Shown in pieces: positions 20,705 through 31,504 of a DNA stretch of 64,000 nucleotides (within the stretch, counting starts at the first letter, position 1; each line of letters starts with the position of its first letter). The stretch spans positions 62,001-126,000 of the forward strand of contig VNWV01000020.1 in assembly GCA_009801085.1 (NCBI GenBank), in the 5' to 3' direction. A model generated the notes under the pieces. The model ran no database searches. It had not been told where the DNA came from and saw only the letters and a list, made by a program, of their open reading frames with translations. Origin of the DNA: Lasiodiplodia sp. COLG20 (lineage: Eukaryota; Ascomycota; Dothideomycetes; Botryosphaeriales; Botryosphaeriaceae). Made by a program: the position numbers and the translations under genes.

Positions 20705-21516
20705 TCACCGCCTCTCCTGGCCGGCCTTGGCGGCGAACTCGAGCCCGTCGACGACCTCCTTGGGCTGGCTGAGGAAGGGCGAGTGCGAGCCGACGGACGT
20801 GTAGGTGACGGCCTTGTCGCCCAGCGCCTTGGCCATGGCCTGCTGGATCGGCAGCGGCAGCGCGTTGTCGGCCTCGCAGAAGAAGTACATGCAGTCGATC
20901 TCGTGCCACGGCTCGTACAGCACCTCGTCGGTGAAGATGCGCGCCGAGTTGTGCTGAAGGCGGCCCACCGCCTTCTTCTGGCCCTCGGCGTCGACGTCGT
21001 GGTAGAAGATGTGCTCGGGCGTGTCGGGGCGGCAGTAGTCGCCCTGCTCTAATTAGTAATTGATCGCCCATCGTCGGATGATGCACAGGGTCTACTCACG
21101 TCAAACTTCATCCACGGCAGGAAGTTGCCGCCCAGCATGGCCTTGATGGTGGCACCCTTGGGCGCGACGAAGGCCGTCAGGTAGACGAACATGATGACAC
21201 CGCCCTTCTTGCCAGCGGCCTGGCGCTGCTTGTAGCCCAGACCCTCGACGGCATTCTGGCCCACGAGGCCACCGTACGAGTGCACGACCAGCACAATCTC
21301 CCTGCCCGCGTCGGCCAGCGTCGTCATCGTGGCCCGCAGGACGGCCGCGTCGTCGGCCAGACCCTTGTTCGGCGGCTCCGCGCCGACCGAGGGGTAGGCT
21401 ACGGCCTCGGTCTCCCAGCCATTCGAGTGCAGCTGCTCGCGCACGATCTCGTAGCAGTCGGGCGTGTGCCAGGCGCCGGGGGCGAAGACGAAGACGGGCT
21501 TGGTGGAAGGAGACAT
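20705..21516 (-). CDS. alpha/beta hydrolase (EstC-like esterase)
   Basis: Two exons (21516-21100 and about 21043-20705) give about 251 residues. The intron starts GTGAGT at 21099 and has a TACTAAT branch; its 3' end is either 21044 or 21047, differing by one codon. The fold signature is clear: PVFVFAPGAWHTPDCYE at the N-terminus, the nucleophile elbow VHSYGG with Ser80 (Val replaces the usual first Gly), and the GSHSPFLSQP block with the catalytic His near the C-terminus. This family hydrolyses small esters; salicylate-type and secondary-metabolite esters are known substrates for relatives. The protein has no signal peptide at the chosen Met and is probably cytosolic. An upstream in-frame start would add a Ser/Ala-rich leader that could be mitochondrial, but the conserved core begins right after the chosen Met. 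Confidence 0.88.
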
Positions 21517-22626
21517 GGTTGGAAAGTTTAAATAATCCTTGGCGGCGGAGGCGGAAGCGGAAAAAAAGGGTTTGCGGGGAGAGTGTATAGCGTGGGGAGG
21601 AATTGAGGAGAACAGAAGTTGAGGCAGCAAGGCGACTGAGGGCTCTTTATTATATGGGGGTCCATGGTGGAGAGGCTCGTCGGATAGAGGAGCCTCGAGT
21701 ACCCCTCATCCGACGCGGAGGGCTTGAGGTCGTAAGACGCGGCCTTGGTGACGAGTCATGGCCACGGGGGGTCTATCGTTTCACTTGTACACCTCAGGGA
21801 AGGCCGCCAGCATGGGACTGCGACTGGCCGGCGGCGGTCTGCGAGCTGTGTGCTTGGCTGTGCTTAGCTGCGTAGACGACGCTTCTGACCGGCCACGATG
21901 GAGCAATGGCGGAGGGGGGAGCTGAGGCGGTGTTGAGGCTAGGGGTGGTCGTAATTTGGGGGCTGCGGCTCCCACGTGGCAAGATATTGCCGCCACGCGA
22001 TCGTATCTGCATCCTGCGCTTCCAGCGCGCCGGGCAGGGACCACGGCCGCGAGCTTGTTTTGCTAAGGCCGCTCGACCGGTTCCTATTAAGTCAGGGTCT
22101 CGTCGAGTGCCCGTGCAACGTGTCGGCCGTTAGTTATGCTGCTGCAATACGGTCAACGGGCGCCAGTGGGTTGACAGCAGCGCCGGCGCCACTCACTGCT
22201 GCTTTCGGCTCTGTGGCGCCGGTTGCGGATGCAAGCCGAAGTCCCCGGCCAGAACGGTGGCCAGGGCAACCCGGATGCGACGGATCTTGGTCGAGTTGAG
22301 CAAGCGACCGGCACATCAAACGCCCCGAATGCGCCACGGACGTTGTTCCGGCGAGTCGTGGGCGCACAAACGGCCCACCCTTGCTCAGGATCGACCTCGG
22401 TGCCTGACGATAACAAGTCGAGATCCAGCCTCACGAACAAGGGCCACTCTGCTTGTCTGGAAAGGCGATGACCCCACCCCTAACGTTATTCCCAAATTTT
22501 GATGGATGGTTCCCCGGCATGCCCGGTCTTCCGTGCGCATCGCCAGCACTACTTGATCCGAGGGCCGCCCACCCACATATCCCCCCCTCCTCCCATGCCA
22601 GCCAACTTTAATCCCAATATGCTGTC
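21517..22626. other. intergenic, divergent promoters
   Basis: 1.1 kb between the hydrolase and SAT4-type genes, which are transcribed away from each other. GC-rich, with no recognised gene. Confidence 0.5.
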
Positions 22627-24440
22627 ATGCCGGCCGTGATACTCCAGCCCCGGTCCTCCCAAGATGCTCCCGACAAGGGCCCAGGCCTAGAGGCCATCAC
22701 CACCGCCCTACTCGTGCTCGCCACCGTTTTCGTCCTGCTGCGCTTCGCCGCCCGCTTCAAGCGCGGTCTCACTTATGGTCCTGATGACTGGCTGATAGTC
22801 GTCTCTCTGGTACTACTGCCGCCGCTGGATCTCGGAACATCAGAAGCTAATCTCTGTCCAGCTCTTCTGCTTCGGCGCAGGTGGCCTCAACTATGGCAGT
22901 ACGTTTGTGAGCTGTCCGAAGACTCTGCTCTGACACTGACTGTCCTGCAGTGATTTACTGGGGTTTGGGTCGGCATGCCGCCATTCTCCCACCAGGCAAT
23001 GTCGTCATGGTCCTGAAGGTAAGCCTCAGCAGTCCTCAGCTCTCTCCTCAGCAGCCCTCAGCAATCTTCACCAGCCCAGCCCTCAACAGACAATCGCTAA
23101 CCACCCACCAGCTCCTCGTCGCCTTCGAATGCGTCTACTGCACCGGCGTCGGCCTGGTCAAGCTGTCGCTGCTGCTGATGTACGCGCGCATCTTCCCGCT
23201 CAAGGGCTTCCGCATCGGCGCCTACATCCTCGGCTTCATCACCGTGGGCTGGGTCATCGCCATCAACTGCGTCAGCATCTTCCAGTGCCACCCCATCAAG
23301 AAGGCCTGGTTCCCCACCATGCCCGGCGAGTGCATCGACCTCAAGGGCTCCTTCATCGGCAACGCCGTGCCCAACATCCTGACCGACGTCGCCATCCTGT
23401 GCATGCCCGTCGCCCAGGTGTGGAAGCTGCAGGTCACCACCGCCCAGCGCGCCTCGCTGATCTTCATGTTCTTGCTCGGTGGATTGTTAGTTGAAACCCC
23501 ATCCACACTTTGCCCAACCATCCGTCTAACCCCGCCACCATCCGTCATCACTTCCTCACATTTACTTCCTTTTTCGTACTAACCCATCCTCTCTAGCGTC
23601 CTATTCGCCAGTATATACCGCTTTACGACTATCATGCAATTCGAACCGCTCGACACGACCTGTAAGCGCTAAAACCAGAAAAAATTCCCCGAACCATACA
23701 TCACTCTCCCACTTCATGCACGACATCCTTCCGACCCAAATCCTTCCCGTCCCCCCCGAACCACCATTTCCATCCCCCAACCTCCCCGCGGGGAAACCCT
23801 CCCGGGAGAACTCTCACCCACCCTCCCCAACCTTCCCCACCCCCCGGAAAAAACCTACTAACCCTTTCCACCAGGGACCCTCGCCACCGCCTGCACCTGG
23901 TGCGTCGTCGAAGTCGCAACCGGCATAATCAGCGCCTGCCTCCCCACGCTGCGGCCCCTGATGCGCATGGTGTCCTCGCAATTCGGCTCGTCGCGGGGCC
24001 GCAGCGGCAAAGACGGCAACACGTACAGCAACCACCCGTCGCGCGGCAACACCGAGCTAGTCACGATCGGCGGCACGGGCGGCAAGCGGAGCCAGACGGG
24101 CGAGCGGCACTTCAAGCGACTCGAAGACGAATTGATCGCCGAGGCGGAGGAGGGGGAGAGGAGGAGGTCGGGGGGGAGCGGTGGAAACAAGAAGTATGGG
24201 AACGAGACGACGATAAGTCGCAGCTCGCATTCGCAGAATAATAGCGATGATGGGGTCATGGGTGGTGGTGGGATGATTATGAGGGGGGATGGGTCGAGCG
24301 ATCAGTTGCCGTTGACGAGTATCGTCGTCACCAAGGATGTGCAGTGGAGCGAGCGCAATAATTCGACGGCTAGCGAGTGGCCGCCTGGGTCGGGGAATGG
24401 TGGGGGTGGTGGTTATCATGGGCATTATCCTGGGCGTTGA
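22627..24440 (+). CDS. PTH11/SAT4-type integral membrane protein (rhodopsin-like)
   Basis: Six exons (22627-22809, 22862-22898, 22951-23018, 23112-23485, 23597-23661, 23875-24440) give 430 residues with every phase correct. The family pattern is plain: LRFAARFKRGLTYGPDDWLI near residues 40-58, GLNYG-MIYWGLGRH, CTGVGLVKLSLLLMYARIF, CHPIKKAW, GNAVPNILTDVAILCMPV and FASIYRFTTIMQF, giving seven transmembrane helices. No N-terminal CFEM domain is present. The C-terminal tail of about 165 residues is hydrophilic and rich in Gly, Ser, Arg and Glu. Relatives include the PTH11 receptor class used in surface sensing and host infection by some pathogens, but most members are uncharacterised. The 37-nt second exon would be missed by simple frame scans. 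Confidence 0.88.
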
Positions 24441-26881
24441 TGGTGATACCCTTGGGAGAGGCACGGGCGAAAGAGAAAAGGGCTTGGGGAAGGAGGCGTT
24501 TTTTTTTTTTTTTTTTGTATTACAGAGATTCCCCTTTCAGTTCATCTAATCTTTTTCCTGGGGGTGTAGGTATCGTAATGAGGATGGAGGAGAGAAACCG
24601 CCCAGAGTTCTACAACAACAGCTGCCGCATTCCTGACACCGGTGATTCCGGAATTTTTTCGGTGAGTATGGCCTCCAAGAACGAGAGCTGACTGTCGGTG
24701 TCGAATGAGCAGTGCTTTCGCAGCTCCATCTGTCAAACTCGAGTCTGGAATCTTCGCAAATCCACGCAAGGCCCGGGAACAACTGACTGGGAACAACAGA
24801 CTAGGGACAACTGACTAGCACCACCGACACCTCAACCAACGCGCGTCTCAGACTTAAGATCAACGTCGATCGCTCGCAGAACGGGAAGAAAAAGTGAGAC
24901 AGTTCCGTGCCACGCCATCGGCTCCTCGACACGAAGAGTCCAGCACAGGCAATTCGATGATCCCTTTTTTTAGCTTCTCATCCCTCGCCAGCCAAGCCGA
25001 CCAAAAAAAAAAAAACCGTTGCTGCTCGCAGAAACCGAGCTCACGGACCACGCCGCCAGCCGTTGCATTGCCGAGATTTCTGCCGAAAAGCGCACGAGAC
25101 GAGGTTAGGGCCAGTGTCACCGCCACTATTATATCAAGGCACGGAGAGAAAAAGAGCATGAAAGAATCGATAAAAAACGGAAAGGGACAGGAGCAAGGAG
25201 GCTAAGGCAAGCGAGACGAACGCCTGTTTGTCCCCACATGTCTGCGGTGAGGGCAGGGAAGAAAAATGTCCGAATTGCCCGCAACGCTAGTTAGTCATTT
25301 CGGCAGGGGCTTGAGACGTTGCACCAAACTGCTTTTTCATCATCAGCTCTCACGTCTCGGCGAAAATTGCTACACTTTCGTGACCAGGGCGCAAGGCGAA
25401 GAACAGCCGGACATAGCTGCTCCCCCGGATCCAGACGGCTGGACAGCCTTGTCGTTCTTTGGACGCCCGACTTTGTGACGAGTCAGGATGCGCATGGACC
25501 GCGAAGGTGGTGTGCGGAATCGGCCCGCAGGGGGGGCCCGAAAGGAAGACTCCAAGCTTCGAGAACGGGATTGCGTGGCCCACCGTTGACCTAGGGTGTC
25601 CTGGCTGAGTCGTGGGCGTTTTCCCTTTATGTGATCTCTGTCCCTTTGCGGTGGCAATGTCATCTGAGAATCGAGTCCGGTGAGGTGAAAAACGGCTGAC
25701 CAGACAGGCACTGTCCAGGACGTGCAGGGCAAAATAGCTACTGCTCCTATTCCCTGTCTACGAATGAGGAAAAAGATGACAGAGGTGGTACCCGAGATCA
25801 AAGCGCGCCATCACATGAAATGCGCCACGACTCGGGCGCGGCGTCCCTTTGTGCAATGCTTGGTTGGTAGCACGAGGCGATGTGGGGCAACTGGATCTGC
25901 ATGAACCGCGAATCGAGTCAGTATTGTTGCCGAAAGAAGAGGCCCGAGACGGTTTTGCAATGCTCTCTTGCGGTGGTATGCTCGAAGATGATGCAGATGC
26001 TGTGAAAGCGGGTCAGCTTCTCATTGAGAGATAAGCTCACGATGCCGGTGGTACGTGCAGCGGGCAGCGCAACGTTCAACACTGGGTTTCCCGGGCTTGT
26101 GGACGGCTTAACTAGCGTCTCGATAGCCTCATTCTTCCGGCGGGAGTAGTTGTAGTAGCCGGTGCTAGTGGCGGCGGTATATAAGTACCCACCCATTGCC
26201 GTCGATCAACTCGCCGTCGTCTTATCTCATAAAGCTGGACGGCACGCCGGACGGGTCTCGATCCGAAGCCAGCATCCTTGTACTTCTCCAAGTAGCGGTC
26301 TCAGCCTCGATGTCCTTGGCCCGCACGAGATGCGCAAGCACTCAAAGCCATCCGTCCTGGCCTTCACCCCAAGCAACTTGTGGAATATGATGGAGTGCTT
26401 GCGATGCAACTCGTTGAAGGCGTGAGAGTCGATGTAGATGTGGGTTTGGCTCCTGCAGGAACCTCCTGCGGGGGGCAGGCGTACAGAACGTTGGCGGCGA
26501 TGGGACAGTCTTCAGCTGGACGGGGTTTGCCGGTGCGACGATTTAGAGTTCAATTGCTGGGGGCGTCTGGATCCGGCTAATCTGGCTCTTCGGACGTGTC
26601 AATGCCGTGCTCGATGAGGCGGCGTTTGGAGAGCTGGTCTCTGAGCGCGTTAGCGGCAAGCGAAGTCTCAGGCTGCTCGACAGGCATGTCCGGTGAGATG
26701 CAGGTGAGGTGCGGTGAGATGCAAGGAAGATGCGGGTGAGACGCGGGTGGCAGGGTGGTGCAAGGGTTGGTGAGTGCGGGGAAGAAGCGAGCAGAGCCGC
26801 ACTCGGCAAAGTTCGTGGAGAAGCCACGGATCGCTCCCGCCGTGGAGCAACACCAGAGAAGGCCCGAAGCCGCCCACAGCC
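24441..26881. other. long intergenic stretch with possible gene relics
   Basis: 2.4 kb without a supported gene. A T17 run (about 24499-24516) lies 60 nt past the SAT4-type stop codon. Between about 26220 and 26480 the minus strand shows short coding-like pieces in different frames (for example HAFNELHRKHSIIFHKLLG and RYLEKYKDAGFGSRPVRR), which may be a decayed gene. No family was recognised. Confidence 0.4.
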
Positions 26882-28381
26882 ATGATCTCATCCACGAAGC
26901 CGCTGCCCTCATCACTGCGCCCGCATCTCGCTCGCCCGAAGCCATTGCCTCCAGCACGCCGCTGCCTGACCGTCGACGCGACGTCCTCCGACGCCCACCC
27001 CTACGTGCTCCCTCCACACCTGACCACCGCCCAGCGCCTCCAAAACAGAATCACGCACGAGTCAAAGCTCAATCAGCTCCGCAATGCCTTCCTCCCGCCA
27101 GGAAAACAACACCTGTCGGCCGTCGGAGTCAAAGTCCCCGACGATGCTCTCCCACGACATCCCGAAGACCGCCTCAAGTCGAGCGTGCGCCGCCTCGTCG
27201 AGAAGCAGCTGGAGCAGTGCAGCTACCGCACCGACTACCTGAACCTCGTGTCGGCGCTGCTCTTGTCGCAGAAGGACCTGGGCTACGGCGCGAAGCACGG
27301 CGCTGTCCGGCTCATCTGCGCAAACCTGCTGTACCAGGTCTTCGAGCAGCCCGCCGCCGAGGCCGCCGGCCCCAGCATGCTCGCGCTGGTCCACCAGATC
27401 CGCTTCAAGTTGGAAGACCAGGACATCTCCCTCCCCGACACGCTCATCGGCCTGGGCCTGCTGTGCGCCGCCAACAACCGCAACTACCCCGCGCTGAAGC
27501 TGTACCTGCGCGCGCACCGCCAGCACTTCCCCACCTCCCCCATCGACCCCAAAATCTTCGCCCGCCTCATCGACATGGTCGCCTACGCCGAATGCACCGC
27601 GAACAAACGCCCCTCCTCCTGGCTCGCCCCGTGGCGCCACAAACACACAATGGCCGTCCTGCTCGGCTTCGAGGACCTCACCCCCGCCGAGCGCGCCGTC
27701 CCCACCCGGCCCTTCCACCTCGGCGCGCTCCTCCCGCGCGACAGCTGGGGCTGCGTTTCGCGCTGGCTGCGTGCCCTCTCCCGCCACGACGCGCTCCCAC
27801 AACTCCGCCGCGAATGGGATCTCTGGCTCGCCGACCCATCCCGCACCGACCCCCGGTTCTGCCACTGCCCGCAGCAGCTGCCGCCGGGCTCGCCACACGC
27901 CACGAAGCTCACCGATGACCGCGTCCCCATGTGGCGCCTCAACGCCGCGCGCCGCTGGAACACGCGCACGCGCGGCGACCTCGCGCTGCTCGACGCCTTC
28001 TGCCGCGTCGGCGGCCGCGCCGGCGTCGACGACGCGTGGCGCGTGTTCGGCGCGTCCGAGGAGATCGAGTTCGGGATGCTGAACCGTGGTATGCGTGCGG
28101 CGATGCTGGCGCGGCCGGAGCGCATCCCGCCGGGCAAGTGGACGGAGGAGATGAGGGCGGCGGTGGTGCACAAGTATGTCGAGGATTTGAGGAGTATCGA
28201 GGGCGTGTTGGGGGTGAAGTGGGTTTGGGATCCGAAGACCGGCAGGGGCTACCATCGGATTCCGAAGGGGTCGCTGTTGGCCGATCTGAAGGACTTTACG
28301 GATGATTTGATGGATTATGCGGTGGTGGAGTTTGATGAGGCTGGTGTGAATGATCCTGGCTCTGAAGACCGGACGTCCTGA
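26882..28381 (+). CDS. conserved hypothetical protein, probably mitochondrial
   Basis: An intronless frame of 499 residues from the ATG at 26882. The first 35 residues are rich in Arg, Ser, Pro and Leu and lack acidic residues (SSLRPHLARPKPLPPARR), as in mitochondrial presequences. The body is helical and Leu/Arg-rich, with segments such as YPALKLYLRAH and IFARLIDMVAY whose spacing resembles loosely conserved PPR-like helical repeats of fungal mitochondrial expression factors. That assignment is inference only. The frame is open upstream to 26774, but the extension is Arg/Ser-rich without conservation features. The high GC content of third codon positions leaves long antisense open frames, which are treated as shadows. 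Confidence 0.75.
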   Translation: MISSTKPLPSSLRPHLARPKPLPPARRCLTVDATSSDAHPYVLPPHLTTAQRLQNRITHESKLNQLRNAFLPPGKQHLSAVGVKVPDDALPRHPEDRLKSSVRRLVEKQLEQCSYRTDYLNLVSALLLSQKDLGYGAKHGAVRLICANLLYQVFEQPAAEAAGPSMLALVHQIRFKLEDQDISLPDTLIGLGLLCAANNRNYPALKLYLRAHRQHFPTSPIDPKIFARLIDMVAYAECTANKRPSSWLAPWRHKHTMAVLLGFEDLTPAERAVPTRPFHLGALLPRDSWGCVSRWLRALSRHDALPQLRREWDLWLADPSRTDPRFCHCPQQLPPGSPHATKLTDDRVPMWRLNAARRWNTRTRGDLALLDAFCRVGGRAGVDDAWRVFGASEEIEFGMLNRGMRAAMLARPERIPPGKWTEEMRAAVVHKYVEDLRSIEGVLGVKWVWDPKTGRGYHRIPKGSLLADLKDFTDDLMDYAVVEFDEAGVNDPGSEDRTS

Positions 28382-29632
28382 GTTGCGAATAACACAGGGC
28401 CCCGGGCAAGGCACGTGGACGTTTCCCTGCGCTCTTGATGATCGGAGGAATGACGCCAGGATTGAGGTGATTGACCCGCTTGCCAAAGGATGAGCGCCAT
28501 CGCCCCTCCACGCGAAGGCATTTCCCGAACCAATTCCTTGTGGTACAACAGTGTAAGATGGTAAAAATATTCGTAACGGCGTGTACAGTCCCCTCTCTCG
28601 TGGCCGATGGCTAGCGTGGATTTGTTTTTCCTCATTTCGTGGGTAGGTGAAGCTATCGTCCGGACGAGAATGTCGAATTAAAAATTCTTCATACACGTCC
28701 GGACGATAGCTTCAACTACCCATATATGTTAACTTTTCTAAGGTAGAGCTGGGGCATTTCTACACCCCTGCTATCCTTCGCGCTAGTCATCGGCTGCGAG
28801 AGGGGGCTGTACAGTACGACAGCCGAACAAGCCACATTTCAGCAACTTGCATCGAGGCCTCATAGATCTAGTCTTATTATGGAGTCTGATAGCCTTATTC
28901 CCATACCGTCATAAGCGGTCTTTATATAGGAGGTTTAGTTCTCTTTTATTTTCGTTTGCATATCTCTATTGCTGTTATTATTCTATTGGCGGGCGAAAAT
29001 CATTTGTGTTTACTCCTTTTCACTGCCGTAGTCCCCGTAGTATACTACAGTAGCACTTAGTTTTCGAACATCTCTCCGCAGAAACATCTGCAAAATCAAC
29101 ATCCAAGCTTGTTCCGTATTCTCAATAACAAACCACCCACAATGCCGCAAACGCAAGTGACCCTACGGCTAGCGCATCTACGTTAAAGCCACCAAATCGA
29201 GCTGACCGGCCGCATCGCCAAGTAACTCGAAAACAGGAGCCTGAAGCAGCCAATGCTAAGCTCCAGACATCTTTCAGAGGTGTCAAGACATGTACTATAA
29301 TTATTTAACTAGAGCGAACAAGAAAATAGACGTCGCCGCTTCCTCTAAAGCTATTAACCAAAGGTCAGCTTGTAAATTTGCTTCGATATATTAATATTTT
29401 GTAGATTTATAACGTGTATTCCGAAAGTATCGTACGCGTAGCCGACTGTGAGATCGTCTATTGTCGTAAGTCTGCCAAAGGAGAGTTTTCGTGGATTCCC
29501 ATGTAAGGTTTAGTTACCACGTGCCAATCGCGCAGGGTCTGAAACAAAAAGGCAAACGACTATAAACAAAACGCAAACTTTCTACAACAACATCGCGACA
29601 CGCGTAAAAAACACGCTAATCAGCCACACAGA
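28382..29632. other. intergenic with a hairpin element
   Basis: A 1.25-kb AT-rich spacer upstream of F-box copy B. It contains the short inverted-repeat element at 28641-28721 (own entry). No gene seen. Confidence 0.55.
28641..28721. repeat. MITE-like inverted-repeat element 1
   Basis: 26-nt arms (28641-28666 and 28696-28721) match at 25 of 26 positions and enclose a 29-nt AT-rich loop. The arm begins GGGTAG and includes TGAAGCTATCGTCCGGACG. An 87-nt element of similar build sits at 58701-58787. The size and AT-rich centre fit a very short non-autonomous transposon or a transcribed hairpin. No target-site duplication is obvious. Confidence 0.6.
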
Positions 29633-30780
29633 ATGTCGCAATCATACAATGGCCCGGCCGCATACACGCGCTCTAAACGTGCCGCGGCGTCTCCAGGGTT
29701 CGAGAGACTGCCAACGGAGCTAATCCTCCGGATCGCAGAGCAACTCGACATCAAGAGTCTTAAGCAGCTGAGGCTCTGCTCCAAACGACTTGACGTGGGA
29801 TCGACCCTTGCCTTCGCGCCTCTACTAGCATGTGTCCCGTTCTGGTTTATGGAATCGAGTATGCAGAGGCTTGTACATCTATCTAAGACCAGCCGATGGA
29901 GCAAGCACGTCAAGACACTAGCCATCATGTCGAGCTGCCCAGAGAGAGTCCAAGAGGGAATCTATTACGTACCCCCCGGCCTTCCATATCCTCCGCGCTG
30001 GACAGTCGAAAGCCCTCAAATCCCTCACTACCGCCTGCATTTCCGCCACACGCATCCAAAATCAACACTCGCACAACCGGAAACCCGCTTCGGAACCATG
30101 CCGTGCGTGCACACCCTGGTCCTTCACATCGATCACTATTATGGCTTAGGTATGTAAACAAGAAGCAGCCTCTTATCGCGTGGTGGTCTCTATCCTTTTC
30201 TCTCTCTCTCTCTCTCAAAGAAAGAAAAAAAAAGGGGAATCCAGCAGCGTATGCAGCAGGCTGACGAGCTTTTGAAACCTTCGCAGACTACGTCCAGCAC
30301 CGCCTCCTTCCTACGCTCTACTCGGGTCTCCCAAACCTCACCACGCTACAAATACTACAAATAGATACCAAGAAACTGAGGGGTCGCTCACTTCAACCCG
30401 TGTCACTCTCCCAATACGCCCCGTGGTCCCGCATGCCCAACCTGCGCTTCCTGAGCATCCAGTACAGCTACATCTACACAGCGCACGAGGTGGTTGACAC
30501 GCTACGCATGCAAAAGGACGTCCTCCGATCGATTGAAATCTGCAAAACTCGCCTTCCAAATATCGTGGATTTGCTTTCCGCGCTGCAACGCGAACTGCCA
30601 TATCTGGAGAATATTGTGTTCGAGAACAACACCGAGAAACGGTCCTGCCGCGAGGTGTGGTTCCGCTGGGCGGATGGCGAGTACGACAGGGGCAGACATG
30701 CGAGGGAGATGGTCGTGGAAAAGGGAGTCAGGCAGACGCTTGGTGAGATGATTGCTGGGTTTCATTTGGGGAGAAATTGA
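29633..30780 (+). CDS. F-box protein, family copy B
   Basis: Two exons (29633-30149, 30287-30780) give 336 residues. The 137-nt intron is GTATGT...CGCAG with a CTGAC branch and holds a CT microsatellite. The F-box begins at about residue 23 (FERLPTELILRIAEQLD, then KQLRLCSKRLD). Family blocks follow: SSMQRLVHLSKTSRWSKHV, FGTMPCVHTLVLHI, then QHRLLPTLYSGLPNL directly after the intron, RELPYLENIVFENN, and WADGEYDRGRHAREMVVEKG at the C-terminus. The architecture is F-box plus an LRR-like substrate-binding part, expected to act with Skp1/Cul1 in ubiquitin ligation. It is the most intact member of the family here and the best reference for judging the others. Copy C lies 0.7 kb downstream in the same orientation. 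Confidence 0.85.
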
Positions 30781-31468
30781 GCTGTGGAAAAGGAGCTGAT
30801 CACCTCTCGCCACGAAGGCGCCTGCAAGATTTAGCTTTTGCCTTGGGGATACCCGCTCGATATCCAGTTCGCTGTTTTCAAATCCCACAAACGCTCATGT
30901 TCCTTGCTGAGCGTATTTGCTGTATTTAATGGAATGTTCTCCCCTAAACACCACAGTTAACATCTTGTATCTCACCATATACGCCATCCGTTCATTTGCT
31001 TTTTGGCATCACTTCAGCTAGTAGATGTATGGAAGTGGGTAGTTTCGTTGCTTATTTAGAAGGGGCAGAAGTGTGTAATTTGACACAGTTACACTGTTCA
31101 ACAGCATATCATGTCGATGTCAGTGTGCCCAGCTCCGCGGCCCTCCTCCCCATCGATCCTAGCGCGCAGAGTACTGCCACGATCATCAAGTACGGTATTC
31201 ACTAGGCCCACGGGGCGATACACCTTGTCCACAAAAGCCAGCGGGGTAGCGTCGTCTAGACTACAACCACCAGGCTCCGCGATGCCGTCGACCCGAGCGC
31301 ACGAGAACGGCTTCTGTAATGATTATGATTATGATGATGGCATGTCTGGAGGGACGCTCGTGGTCTTACCGCCGCCCGCCGTCCTGGGTTCTGGGGGACA
31401 ACTTCGCCTTGAAGCCAGAGTATGATATAGAGCAATAGCAGAAAGGAAAATTACTGCAAAAATTACGT
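30781..31468. other. spacer between F-box copies B and C, part of a local duplication
   Basis: The part at about 31123-31220 is clearly similar to about 32711-32806 downstream of copy C (both read TGTGCCCAGCT-C-CG then CCACG-TCA). This shows that the 3' flank was duplicated along with the gene. No independent gene is supported. Confidence 0.5.
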
Positions 31469-31504
31469 TTTCTCCCTCAGCTACACTTCTCCCCCCTCCC
31501 CCGT

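Noticed and set aside
26755..27918. 387-codon plus-strand frame overlapping the mitochondrial gene
   Set aside because: Pro/Arg/Ala-rich shadow in another frame. The frame ending at 28381 has normal amino-acid use and a targeting-like N-terminus.
27062..28696. 544-codon open frame on the minus strand
   Set aside because: Antisense to the probable mitochondrial protein. Its Arg/Gly/Val/Glu-rich, motif-free translation is what GC-rich third positions of the plus-strand gene produce.
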